Source: Lentzea jiangxiensis
GTDB lineage: Bacteria; Actinomycetota; Actinomycetes; Mycobacteriales; Pseudonocardiaceae
Reading direction: 5' to 3'
Assembly (NCBI RefSeq): GCF_900104175.1
Contig: NZ_FNIX01000010.1
Coordinates: 1 to 64,000 of the forward strand
DNA length: 64,000 nt
A model generated the notes under the pieces. That model made no database searches. It was not told the DNA's origin and saw nothing but the letters and a program-made list of their open reading frames with translations. A program made the position numbers and the translations under genes. This document shows positions 38,131-51,806 of the stretch, piece after piece (the first letter of the stretch is position 1; every line of letters begins with the position of its first letter).

Positions 38131-38976
38131 TCAGTCCAGCAACAGCTTTCCCAGGCGCCGCGCCGCCACGACCGTTCCCGCGGCCGCCATCACCGCGAAG
38201 TAGGCGAGGTGGCCGAGCATGCCCCAGCCGACGACGCCCAGCGTGAGGCCGCGCATCACCTCGATGGCGTGGTAGAGCGGCGTCCACGTGACCACGGTCT
38301 GCAGCCAGCCCGGGTAGACCGACAGCGGGTAGAACGTCGTCGAGAAGAGGAACAACGGCAGCACCGCGAGCTGCACGAGGTCGAAGTCCTGCCACGACCT
38401 CATGAACGTCGTCGCCGCCATGCCCACCGCCGCGAACGCGAACGCCACCAGCAGCGCCGCGGGCAACGCCAGCAACGCCCACGGCGAGGCGATGAGCCCC
38501 ATCCCGAGCATCACGCCGAGGAACCCGGCCGAGTAGAGGCCGCCCCGCAGCAGCGCCCACGAGATCTCGCCGATGGCGATGTCCATCGGCCCCATCGGCG
38601 TCGTGAGCATCGCGTCGTAGAGCTTCACGTACTTGAACTTGAAGAACACGTTGAACGTCGCGTCGTGCACGGCGCCGTTCATCGCGCTCGCCGCCAGCAG
38701 CGCGGGCGCCACGAACGCCGCGTAGCTGATCGGCTGCCCGTCCGGCCCGGCCACCGACGACACCATCTGCCCGAACCCGAGCCCCAGCGACCACAGGAAC
38801 AGCAGCGGCTCGAACGCCCCGCCGATCAGCACGAACCACGCCCGCCGGTTCGCCACGGCGGACCGTTCGACGAGCTTGCTCGCCCTGCGCCCGTAGAGCC
38901 CCGGCGGGATCACGCGCCACAACAACCCCACGCTGGCGGGTTTCGCCTGGCCGGCGCGGTCGAGGGTCTGCGTCAT
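38131..38976 (-). CDS. ABC-2 type transporter permease (second)
   Basis: A 281-residue membrane protein with six predicted helices and the ABC-2 pattern KFKYVKLYDAMLTTPMGPMDIAIGE. It starts one base after the preceding permease stop. With that permease and the ATPase it forms a DrrAB/NodIJ-like exporter. Substrate unknown, drug or lipid. Confidence 0.9.
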   Translation of the reverse strand: MTQTLDRAGQAKPASVGLLWRVIPPGLYGRRASKLVERSAVANRRAWFVLIGGAFEPLLFLWSLGLGFGQMVSSVAGPDGQPISYAAFVAPALLAASAMNGAVHDATFNVFFKFKYVKLYDAMLTTPMGPMDIAIGEISWALLRGGLYSAGFLGVMLGMGLIASPWALLALPAALLVAFAFAAVGMAATTFMRSWQDFDLVQLAVLPLFLFSTTFYPLSVYPGWLQTVVTWTPLYHAIEVMRGLTLGVVGWGMLGHLAYFAVMAAAGTVVAARRLGKLLLD

Positions 38977-38977
38977 G

Positions 38978-39751
38978 TCACATCGCCAGCCTTCGGTGGA
39001 AGAACTTCACGCCGAGCGCGATCCCCACGGCCACCAACACTCCGAGGTACGCGATGTGCCCCAACGCCGGCAACACACCCAACGTCCCGAACGTCGCCCC
39101 GCGCGCGAGCTCGATGCCGTGCCACGCCGGCGTCAGCCACACCAGCGGCAGCAACCAGTCCGGCAGCTGGCTGACCGGGAAGAACGCGCCGGTGAACAAC
39201 GTCATCGGCATCAGCACGAACCGGAAGATGTTGGTGAACGCGTCCGGCTTGTCCAAGGTCGCGCTGTACGCCACCAGCGGCGCGCCGAACGCCAGCCCCG
39301 CCAGCGTCGCCAGCGGGATGGCCAGCAGGATCCCCGGCCCGGCCGCCGCACCGAGCAGCGCCGCGATGCCCACGAACACACCCGCCCGCAGCAGCAGCTG
39401 CGAGCCGATCCACATCACCTGCGAGTAGAGCACCTGCGCCGGCGTGATCGGCGTGGCCACCATCGCCACGAACGACTTCTGCCACATGAACTGCGACATG
39501 ACCGGGTACGTCGACTCGAACGTCGCCCCCTGCACCGCCGTGACCACGATCAGCGCGGGCGCGAGGTACTGCAGGTACGGCACGCCCCCGATCAACGCCG
39601 TCGACTGCACCTGCGACCCGAACCCCAGCCCGAGCGCCAGCAGGAACAGCACCGGCGTCAGGAAGCTCGACACCGCCGTGGCCCGCCAGTTGCGCCGGTA
39701 CCACGTCCAGGTCTTCTCGAACCCGAACCAGGAAGCCCTCAACGTCTCCAT
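38978..39751 (-). CDS. ABC-2 type transporter permease (first)
   Basis: A 257-residue permease with six predicted helices and the ABC-2 wording FMWQKSFVAMVATPITPAQVLY. Its ATG overlaps the ATPase stop by one base (TGATG). It is a paralogue-like sibling of the downstream permease, so the exporter probably has a heterodimeric membrane part. Confidence 0.91.
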   Translation of the reverse strand: METLRASWFGFEKTWTWYRRNWRATAVSSFLTPVLFLLALGLGFGSQVQSTALIGGVPYLQYLAPALIVVTAVQGATFESTYPVMSQFMWQKSFVAMVATPITPAQVLYSQVMWIGSQLLLRAGVFVGIAALLGAAAGPGILLAIPLATLAGLAFGAPLVAYSATLDKPDAFTNIFRFVLMPMTLFTGAFFPVSQLPDWLLPLVWLTPAWHGIELARGATFGTLGVLPALGHIAYLGVLVAVGIALGVKFFHRRLAM

Positions 39752-40665
39752 CAGTCCACCAGCGTCCGGCCGGTGAGCCGCAGGAACACGTCCTCCAGCG
39801 AACTGCGCCGCACCAGGCTCTGCACGGGCTGAACCCCTTGCTCGTGCACCTTCGCGAGCGTCTGCTCCCCGTCCGGCGTGTACAGCAGCAGCCGGTCCGG
39901 CAACACCTCGACCCTGTCGGCGAACCGCGCCAGGTCCGGTTTCTCCGCCCCGGGCTGGAACCGCAGCTCCAGCACCTCCTTGGTGGCGTACCGGTTGATC
40001 AACTCGCTCGGCGACCCCTCCGCCGCGATCCGCCCGCCGTCCATGACGACGAGCCGGTCGCAGAGCTGCTCGGCCTCGTCCATGTAGTGCGTCGTGATGA
40101 TCAGCGTGACGCCGTCCTGCTTGAGCCGGAACAGCCTGTCCCACAACAGGTGGCGCGCCTGCGGGTCCAACCCGGTCGTCGGCTCGTCGAGCAGCAGCAG
40201 CTCGGGGTCGTTCACCAGGGACCGCGCGATCGTCAGCCGCCGCTTCATGCCCCCGGACAACGGCTCGACCTCGTGGTCCGCCCGATCCGACAGTTGCGCG
40301 AACTCCAGCAGCTCCTCGGCCTTCTCCCGGCACCTCGCCCGCGACATCCCGAAGTACCGGCCGTAGATCTGCAGGTTCTGCCGCACCGTCAGCTCGGTGT
40401 CGAGGTTGTCGAGCTGCGGCACCACCCCCAGCCGCGCGCGGATCTTCGGCCCCTGCGTGGCGGGGTCCATGCCGAGCACCTCGAGATCCCCGCCCGTGCG
40501 CCCGGAAACGCACGAGATCATCCGCATGGTCGACGACTTGCCCGCCCCGTTGGGCCCGAGGAACCCGAACGCCTCACCCCTGCGCACCTCGACGTCGATC
40601 CCGCGCACTGCCTCAAACGATCCGAAGTGCTTGGTCAGAGCCTTGGCCTCAACGAGGTTGTCCAC
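39751..40665 (-). CDS. ABC transporter ATP-binding protein (DrrA/NodI-like)
   Basis: A 304-residue ATPase with Walker A GPNGAGKSS, Q-loop VPQLDNLD, signature LSGGMKRRL, Walker B LLLLDEPTTGLD, and H-loop TTHYM. The C-terminal extension resembles DrrA/NodI proteins. GTG 40665 is chosen because the domain starts at NLVEAKALTK; a longer start at 40707 is possible. It leads the three-gene exporter operon. Confidence 0.92.
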   Translation of the reverse strand: MDNLVEAKALTKHFGSFEAVRGIDVEVRRGEAFGFLGPNGAGKSSTMRMISCVSGRTGGDLEVLGMDPATQGPKIRARLGVVPQLDNLDTELTVRQNLQIYGRYFGMSRARCREKAEELLEFAQLSDRADHEVEPLSGGMKRRLTIARSLVNDPELLLLDEPTTGLDPQARHLLWDRLFRLKQDGVTLIITTHYMDEAEQLCDRLVVMDGGRIAAEGSPSELINRYATKEVLELRFQPGAEKPDLARFADRVEVLPDRLLLYTPDGEQTLAKVHEQGVQPVQSLVRRSSLEDVFLRLTGRTLVD

Positions 40666-40720
40666 CCACCCGACGTTAACGAACCCCTCCGACAATTTTC
40701 GACGCAATTACGATCGCCCC

Positions 40721-41308
40721 ATGCCCACCCCGGAACTGCACTGGCTGACCGAAGCCGACGACCACCTCCGCGCCGAGATCCACGCGGTGGTGCACGACGT
40801 CGTGGCGGCAGGCGGCGCGGTCGGCTACCACGAGCCCCCGACCTACGACCGCATCTCCACCTGGCTCGACACGGTCCTCAAACAGGTCCGGGACGGCGAC
40901 GCCGCCTTCACCGCGGCCCTCGTGGACGGCGTCGTGCGAGCGGTGGGCCTGTGGCGCCGGGGCCCGACCGCGGTGTTCCAGCACCGGGCCGAGGTCCAGC
41001 AGGTCATGGCGCACCCGTCCGCCCGCGGCCTGGGACTCGGCCGCCTGGTGGTGGAGGGCCTGGTCGACAACGCACGAGCCCAGGGCATCGAGATCGTCAT
41101 GCTCGGCGTGCGCGGCAACAACCACGGCGCGATCGAGCTCTACGAGAGCATCGGCTTCCGGGAGTGGGGACGGATGCCGAACGCGATCGCCGTGGGCGCG
41201 CAACGGTGGGACGACGTGCGGATGTACCTGCCGCTCGGCTACCCCGAGGGCACGATCCTCAACGGCGCCAAGGCAGGCGGCCTCGGCAGCAGCCCCCGGC
41301 GAGCCTGA
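40721..41308 (+). CDS. GNAT family N-acetyltransferase
   Basis: A 195-residue acetyltransferase with the acetyl-CoA loop HPSARGLGLGRLV (motif A, R/Q-x-x-G-x-G/A type) and C-terminal NNHGAIELYESIGFREWG. Substrate unknown. It diverges from the ABC ATPase and converges on ndk with a strong terminator between. Confidence 0.9.
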   Translation: MPTPELHWLTEADDHLRAEIHAVVHDVVAAGGAVGYHEPPTYDRISTWLDTVLKQVRDGDAAFTAALVDGVVRAVGLWRRGPTAVFQHRAEVQQVMAHPSARGLGLGRLVVEGLVDNARAQGIEIVMLGVRGNNHGAIELYESIGFREWGRMPNAIAVGAQRWDDVRMYLPLGYPEGTILNGAKAGGLGSSPRRA

Positions 41309-41388
41309 CAGGACGCGGCGGCCAGAACACCGCGAAGGCGACGCCGAACCGTCCTTCCCAGACACTCCGCCAACGCGAGAACCAACGA

Positions 41389-41425
41389 GAAGGGGCCTTC
41401 ACCGAAACCCGGTGAAGGCCCCTTC
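41389..41425. terminator. bidirectional terminator
   Basis: A 15-bp stem (41389-41403 with 41411-41425) and 7-base loop between the convergent GNAT and ndk genes, followed by CGACTC. Confidence 0.88.
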
Positions 41426-41440
41426 GACTCCCAACCCCAC

Positions 41441-41851
41441 TCAGAGGTTCGGGAACCAGATCTTGATCTCGCGCTCGGCCGACTCCGCCGAGTCCGACCC
41501 GTGCACCAGGTTGTACTGGACCTCGGTCCCGAAGTCGCCGCGGATCGTGCCGGGCGTGGCCTTCTCGACGGGGTCGGTGCCACCGGCCAGCTGGCGGAAG
41601 GCCGGGATCGCCCGGACACCCTCCACGACCAGGGCGACGAGCGGCCCACCGGTGATGAAGTCGACCAGGTCGCCGTAGAACGGCTTGCCGTCGTGCTCCG
41701 CGTAGTGCTGCTCGGCGGTGGCGCGGTCGGCGGTGCGCAGCTCGAGGGCGGCGAGCTTCAGGCCCTTGCGCTCGATGCGGGCGATCACCTCGCCGACGAG
41801 ACCACGGGCGACGCCATCGGGCTTAACGAGAACCAGGGTGCGCTCGGACAC
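41441..41851 (-). CDS. ndk: nucleoside diphosphate kinase
   Basis: The 136-residue kinase starts [16 protein letters not shown] and carries the active-site block NLVHGSDS with the phosphorylated histidine. It balances NTP pools. GTG 41851 follows AAGGAG. In many actinobacteria ndk follows DUF4233 and precedes the RNase E gene; here it is about 15 kb from DUF4233. Confidence 0.97.
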   Translation of the reverse strand: MSERTLVLVKPDGVARGLVGEVIARIERKGLKLAALELRTADRATAEQHYAEHDGKPFYGDLVDFITGGPLVALVVEGVRAIPAFRQLAGGTDPVEKATPGTIRGDFGTEVQYNLVHGSDSAESAEREIKIWFPNL

Positions 41852-42320
41852 GACGGTGTGACTCCTTGGGGAACAGGTACGGGATGTGCGAGCAAGGGTA
41901 GCCGCGCACGGCGGGCGCAGTTCGGGAGGGCTGTGACCGGCGGTACTCCGGCACCGGGCACGCGATCCGCGGCAGAACCGGCCCGACCGGCGGGCGCCGG
42001 GTGCGTGTTCGCGACGAAGCCGGCTTCGTCGAGGCGCTGAAAGCGCGCAACCCCGACTTCGCGATTTTGCGTACCGGCCTCGTCCGCCAGCGCGAGAAAA
42101 CCAGGCACAAATCCAATAGGCACTCGATAAATCCAGTATCCACATTGCCGCACGAATTGGAATCGTTCACCCGATCGCGTGGTACCTGGCGCACTTTCCT
42201 CACACCTGCAGGTAGGAAGTAACGGCACCGACCGCTCTTTCCATGAGGAAGAAGTGCCCGCTCGTGATCATTCGTCCTGATTCCGTTCTGCAAGGCCGAA
42301 ACAACCCGGAGTGACTTCTG
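41852..42320. other. 469-base gap without an identifiable gene
   Basis: This stretch between divergent genes is more AT-rich than its surroundings, especially 42080-42200. It must hold the promoters of ndk and of the downstream DUF4388-like gene, but no convincing ORF, hairpin or clear -10/-35 pair was recognised. Confidence 0.6.
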
Positions 42321-42976
42321 TTGGGCGACCATCGAGCCGCATTCGGCGCCCTCGCGGATGCCTTGAGGCAATGCCATGTGAATCGGACCACGGGAGCGTT
42401 GTGCGTTTCCGGCAACGCGGGCGGGCTGTTCCACCTGCGTCGCGGTGTGGTCATCGCGGTCGAGAGCGCCGGATCCGGGTCGTTCGCAGCGGCGCTCGTC
42501 GGCCGGCGCAGCGCGAGGGACATCGCGTTCGCGATCGGCAGGGGCCTGCACCCGGTCACCGTCGAGATCTCCCGGATGCTCGGTGAAGGGCTGCTGGAAA
42601 TCGCTCCGGTCGCGACCGCTTTCAGTTCTTCACACCGGGGACTGCCCTCGCTGCGCCCTCGGGTCGCGGCGGGGCGGACCAGCGGGATGTCGCTGGGCAC
42701 CAGCGGTGGAGGTGACTGGCTGAACCTGGAGATCGCGGCGGCCGGCAACACCGAGGTCGTCCGGTCGAAGCTCCGGGTGATGCAGACCCTCGGCCTCAAC
42801 GACACCATCGAGGACATCCTGATCACCCTGCACCGCCAGTACCACCTGATCAGGCTGATGAGCGGCGTGAAGGCCCGGGGTCGCTCTTCCTGTACCTCGT
42901 GCTGGAGCGCGACCAGTCGAACCTCGCGCTGGCGCGCCACCAGCTCAAGCGCATCGAGAACGAACCGCAGGTCTGA
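42321..42976 (+). pseudogene. DUF4388-like protein, frameshifted near 42875
   Basis: The first 180 or so codons encode a PatA/DUF4388-like segment ([20 protein letters not shown]), an Ala-rich linker, and a helical domain with [20 protein letters not shown]. Close to 42870-42880 the frame breaks inside the run GCCCGGGGTCG. The rest reads well in another frame as [20 protein letters not shown] and ends NEPQV at the TGA at 42974. One missing base would restore a protein of about 218 residues. The break is either a sequencing error in a G run or a real recent mutation. The uncorrected frame runs on to about 43205 with no homology. Start is a TTG with GGAG upstream. Confidence 0.7.
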
Positions 42977-42986
42977 GCAGCTCGGG

Positions 42987-43025
42987 AAGGGGGTGCGGGC
43001 CGGGGGGACCGGCGCGCACCCCCTT
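42987..43025. terminator. bidirectional terminator
   Basis: An 11-bp stem (AAGGGGGTGCG at 42987-42997 with CGCACCCCCTT at 43015-43025) encloses a further GGCCGG/CCGGC stem. It lies between the frameshifted gene and the convergent exporter gene. Confidence 0.82.
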
Positions 43026-43030
43026 CTCCG

Positions 43031-44473
43031 TCAGTGCACCAGCACGGGCTTGGCGTCACGGGACACGGCGACCTGCCGCAGCACGAACACCGCGAGCACC
43101 AGCGCCACCGCCACGAGCACGGCGGAGATCCAGAACGCCAGGTGGAAGCCCGAGGTCAGCGCCTCCAGCCGGCCGACGCCCGACGCCAGCAACGACGACG
43201 TGTAGGTCGTCGAGGTCGTCGCCAGCACCGCGAGCCCCAGGGCGCCGCCGACCTGCGCGGTCGTGTTCACCAGACCGGACGCGAGACCGGCCTCGTCGTG
43301 CGCCGCACCCGACATCGCGAGCGTCATCAGAGCCGGGAACGACAGGCCCATGCCGATGCCGATCGGCGCCACGGCGGGCAGGATGTGCGCCACGTACGAG
43401 CCGTCGACCGGCACCTGCGTGAACACCAGCATGCCGACGAGCATCAGGGACAAGCCCAGGATCAGCATGTTCCGCTCGCCGAACCGCGCGTTCAGGCGTG
43501 CCGAGAGCGACACCGAGAACACCGCGATCGCCACCGCCACGGGCATGAACGCGAGGCCGATCTGCAACGGCGTGTACTGCAGCACGAGCTGCATGTAGAG
43601 CGTGCCGAGGAAGAACAGCCCGAACATGCCGGCGACCATCGAGATCTGCACGAGGTTCGCTCCGCTGACGTTGCGGGACCTGAACACGCGCAACGGCAGC
43701 AGCGGCTTCCGCGCGGTCCGCTGGCGCAGCACGAATCCCGCCAGCAACGCCAGCGCGACGGCACCCAGTCCGAGGGTGTGCGCGGAGCCGAAGCCGTAGT
43801 GCTCGGCCTTGACGATCGTGTAGACGCCGAGCATCACCGCGGCGACGATCAGCAGCGCGCCCAGGACGTCCGCGCCCTCGCGCAGGCCCAGCCCGGCGGA
43901 GTCCGGCACCAGGCGCACGGCGGCGACGGCGGCCACGATGCCGATCGGGATGTTCACGAAGAAGATCCAGTGCCACGACATGGCGTCCGTGAGCACACCG
44001 CCGAGCAGCAGGCCGATGGACGCACCCGCCGCCGCGACGAAGCTGAACACGCCGATGGCACGCCGCTGCTCGTCGGGCTCGGGGAACATCGTCACGACCA
44101 TGCCCAGCGTCACGGACGTGGCCAGCGCACCGCCCGCGCCCTGCACGAACCGCGACACGATCAGCATCTCGGAGCTCACGGCCAGGCCGCACAGCAGCGA
44201 CGCGAGCGTGAAGACGCCGAGGCCGATCAGGAACACCTTCTTGTGCCCGATCAGGTCACCGAGGCGACCCGCGAGCAGGAGCAGACCGCCGTAGGCGATC
44301 AGGTACGCGTTGACGACCCAGGCCAGCCCGGCCTGGCCGAACCTCAGGTCCTCCTCGATCGCGGGCAGCGCGACGTTCACGATCGTCTGGTCCAGCACGA
44401 TCATCAACATCCCCGCGCACAGCACGACCAGCGCCAGCCAGCGCGCGTCGGTCTTCGATCCCCCTGTAGTCAT
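43031..44473 (-). CDS. MFS drug exporter, DHA2 (14-helix, EmrB/QacA) family
   Basis: A 480-residue transporter with 14 predicted helices. The start [26 protein letters not shown] is the DHA2 motif D1, and [20 protein letters not shown] is the family motif A. It exports drugs or dyes with proton antiport. It lies 40 bases downstream of the MarR gene on the same strand; that gap holds an inverted repeat, so MarR control is likely. Confidence 0.94.
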   Translation of the reverse strand: MTTGGSKTDARWLALVVLCAGMLMIVLDQTIVNVALPAIEEDLRFGQAGLAWVVNAYLIAYGGLLLLAGRLGDLIGHKKVFLIGLGVFTLASLLCGLAVSSEMLIVSRFVQGAGGALATSVTLGMVVTMFPEPDEQRRAIGVFSFVAAAGASIGLLLGGVLTDAMSWHWIFFVNIPIGIVAAVAAVRLVPDSAGLGLREGADVLGALLIVAAVMLGVYTIVKAEHYGFGSAHTLGLGAVALALLAGFVLRQRTARKPLLPLRVFRSRNVSGANLVQISMVAGMFGLFFLGTLYMQLVLQYTPLQIGLAFMPVAVAIAVFSVSLSARLNARFGERNMLILGLSLMLVGMLVFTQVPVDGSYVAHILPAVAPIGIGMGLSFPALMTLAMSGAAHDEAGLASGLVNTTAQVGGALGLAVLATTSTTYTSSLLASGVGRLEALTSGFHLAFWISAVLVAVALVLAVFVLRQVAVSRDAKPVLVH

Positions 44474-44488
44474 AAGAGGAACCGTAAC

Positions 44489-44512
44489 AGATAGTTTTGT
44501 ACGGGACTATCT
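44489..44512 (-). promoter_or_regulatory. inverted repeat between marR and the exporter gene (candidate MarR site)
   Basis: AGATAGT (44489-44495) and ACTATCT (44506-44512) form a perfect 7-bp inverted repeat with a 10-base spacer. The TAGTTTTG within it resembles the TAGTTTGG repeats upstream of marR, which supports one regulator acting at both places. Confidence 0.6.
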
Positions 44513-44513
44513 C

Positions 44514-44996
44514 TTACCCGATCGCATGACGCAGAGCACGCTTGCGAGGCGGCTTCTCACACTGCATCGGGGTGCCGAGGCGACCCTCGACCAGCCGCGT
44601 GAGGCCGTTGACCAGGCCGAGGCGCTCGTCGTCCGGCAACGAGCCCAGCACGCTGCCCACGACCTCCTCGTACAGGCCGTCGGCCTTCGCCACGATCTGG
44701 CGGCCCAGTTCGGTCACGACCACGACGCGGGCGCGGCGGTCCGTCGCCGACGGCCGGCGCTCGGCGTACCCGGCGGACTCCAGCGCGTCCATCGTGACGA
44801 CCATGGTCGTCTTGTCGATGCTGATCATGTCGGCGATCTCGGTCTGCGTGAGCCCCGCGTCCAGGGCGCTGGACAGAACGCAGCGGGCTCGCGGAGTCAG
44901 TCCGATCTCCGCGAACCTCGCCGTCAGTTCGGTCTCCAGCGCGTGTCCCGTCCGATGCAGCAGCATCATCAGGTCAGTACACCCCGTCGTGCCCAT
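44514..44996 (-). CDS. MarR family transcriptional regulator
   Basis: A 160-residue winged-helix protein with GLTQTEIADMISIDKTTMVVTMDALE as recognition helix and the wing RRPSATDRRARVVVVTELG, both typical of MarR. It probably represses itself and the DHA2 exporter downstream. Repeats in front of its own start and in the gap to the exporter are candidate operators. Confidence 0.93.
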   Translation of the reverse strand: MGTTGCTDLMMLLHRTGHALETELTARFAEIGLTPRARCVLSSALDAGLTQTEIADMISIDKTTMVVTMDALESAGYAERRPSATDRRARVVVVTELGRQIVAKADGLYEEVVGSVLGSLPDDERLGLVNGLTRLVEGRLGTPMQCEKPPRKRALRHAIG

Positions 44997-45008
44997 GACA
45001 CCACGGTA

Positions 45009-45032
45009 CCAAACTAATCTAGAACCAAACTA
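45009..45032 (-). promoter_or_regulatory. direct repeat TAGTTTGG upstream of marR
   Basis: On the minus strand TAGTTTGG occurs twice, 16 bases apart (complements 45025-45032 and 45009-45016), just before the marR start. The same half-site recurs in the downstream gap. Probable autoregulatory region. Confidence 0.5.
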
Positions 45033-45045
45033 TTTCTCTGCGGAA

Positions 45046-50445
<5,400 letters not shown>

Positions 50446-50523
50446 CGCGACCTCCTTGTCGCAACTTCTTGCAGGGTTGCTGCACGAAACCACGACAAAC
50501 AGCGGGAAACAATACGTCGTGCT

Positions 50524-50539
50524 CTGCAAATATTTGCAG
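50524..50539 (-). promoter_or_regulatory. perfect 16-bp palindrome upstream of amylopullulanase (MalR/LacI-like operator)
   Basis: CTGCAAATATTTGCAG is a perfect palindrome about 80 bases upstream of the gene. A second TTGCAA/TTGCAG-like inverted repeat (GCAAC and GTTGC around 50461-50480) is closer to the start. TGCAA-type sites control maltose and amylase genes in streptomycetes through the LacI-family MalR regulator; the assignment here is by analogy. Confidence 0.65.
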
Positions 50540-51784
50540 TCAGCTTGCGGAACGCCGGTAGGTGATCGCCATCTTCAGCGGATGTGAGCGCCACTCGTTG
50601 ACCGCGAGCCCGGCGAGCACACCGATGCCCTCGACCGACTCCGCGGTGGCGGGAGCGGTACGGCTCGTCGCGCCCGCGAGCGGTCCCACGGACGGCGGCG
50701 GGGAGAACTGGGCGATCACCACCTGCCGGCCCTCGTGCGGCTGCACGGCCAGGAGGATGTGCGGATCCGCCTGCTCGCCGTCGTTCTCGATCGGTTCCAG
50801 GGACAGGAACTCGCCGCGTTCCGCCGCGGCACCGCACATCCGGCCCGCCCACTTGAAGGCGTCCATGACGTCGTCGTCGGAGAGCGCCGCGTCCGCCTCC
50901 TGCAGCGTGACCTGCCGCAGACGCGTGCTGTGCGCGGTCATCTGGCCGTCGGTGGTGAAGCGGTCGGGGATCATCGCGTCCCCGGTCTCGACATCGATCA
51001 GCAGCATGTCGCGGAACCGGGTCTCCGCGAGCGGCGAGCGACCCATCAGGCCGCGGCCGAGCACCTCGGCGAGCTTCGAGTCGGTCGTGCGCCAGTACGT
51101 CGTCCGCTCCCCGATCCGCAGGCCGATGAAGTCCTTGACCGGCAGGCTCGGCAGCGCGGTCGACAGCGTCTGGCCCGGTTCGACGGCAGGCGGCGGTGCC
51201 GGGACGCGGAACGGCGGCAGTGAGGCGAACCCCGGATCGACCCGGGCCGTGCGGACAACATGGTGCGCCCACGCGCGCACGCGCGATAACGGGTGGTCGG
51301 GGAACCGTGCGTCGTAGCGCGGGTCGTCGCCCGCGTGGAACGGGAGCACGCCCTCCAGCTCCGGCGCGTACGGGTGGGGCCTGACCCAGTCCTCGAACCC
51401 GATCTCGGCGGCCAGCACGGCCTCGCGCGCGCCGGTCATGCCGCGTTCCACCGCCACGAGCAGCAGCACGGCGCTGCTGCGTTCCTTCGGAACCGTGAAG
51501 GAGGCGACGAACACCTGCCCGTTCGGCTGGTCCGGCAGCGGCATCTTGATGATCCGCAGCAGCGCCGGCGCCCCGCCGAGCTGGACGACGTGGGCCTCGA
51601 CCAGGCACCCGGTCTCGCCGTGGACCAGGGCGAGACCGTGCCTGAGCTCCGGCAGGTCGTCCAGCGCGGCGGGCAGGTCGGGGACCACGCCGTGGTAGGT
51701 CAGCCGGACCTGGTCACCGTTGTGGTGCTGCCAGGTGTTCTGGTCGGTCTGGTGGAAGCCGGTGGTGTCGAACGAGATGGGCAC
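50540..51784 (-). CDS. unknown 414-residue protein
   Basis: I do not recognise a family. The protein begins MPISFDTTGFHQTDQNTWQH, has no signal peptide or membrane helix, and reads as two or three mixed alpha-beta domains: an N-terminal part with LRIIKMPLPDQPNGQVFVASF and a C-terminal part with ADAALSDDDVMDAFKWAGRM and LLAVQPHEGR. Codon use matches neighbours. It lies 22 bases after phoD on the same strand, and its stop abuts the palindrome of the amylopullulanase gene, so it may be co-transcribed with phoD. Confidence 0.8.
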   Translation of the reverse strand: MPISFDTTGFHQTDQNTWQHHNGDQVRLTYHGVVPDLPAALDDLPELRHGLALVHGETGCLVEAHVVQLGGAPALLRIIKMPLPDQPNGQVFVASFTVPKERSSAVLLLVAVERGMTGAREAVLAAEIGFEDWVRPHPYAPELEGVLPFHAGDDPRYDARFPDHPLSRVRAWAHHVVRTARVDPGFASLPPFRVPAPPPAVEPGQTLSTALPSLPVKDFIGLRIGERTTYWRTTDSKLAEVLGRGLMGRSPLAETRFRDMLLIDVETGDAMIPDRFTTDGQMTAHSTRLRQVTLQEADAALSDDDVMDAFKWAGRMCGAAAERGEFLSLEPIENDGEQADPHILLAVQPHEGRQVVIAQFSPPPSVGPLAGATSRTAPATAESVEGIGVLAGLAVNEWRSHPLKMAITYRRSAS

Positions 51785-51806
51785 GCGTCCGACACTACGG
51801 CTCCGG

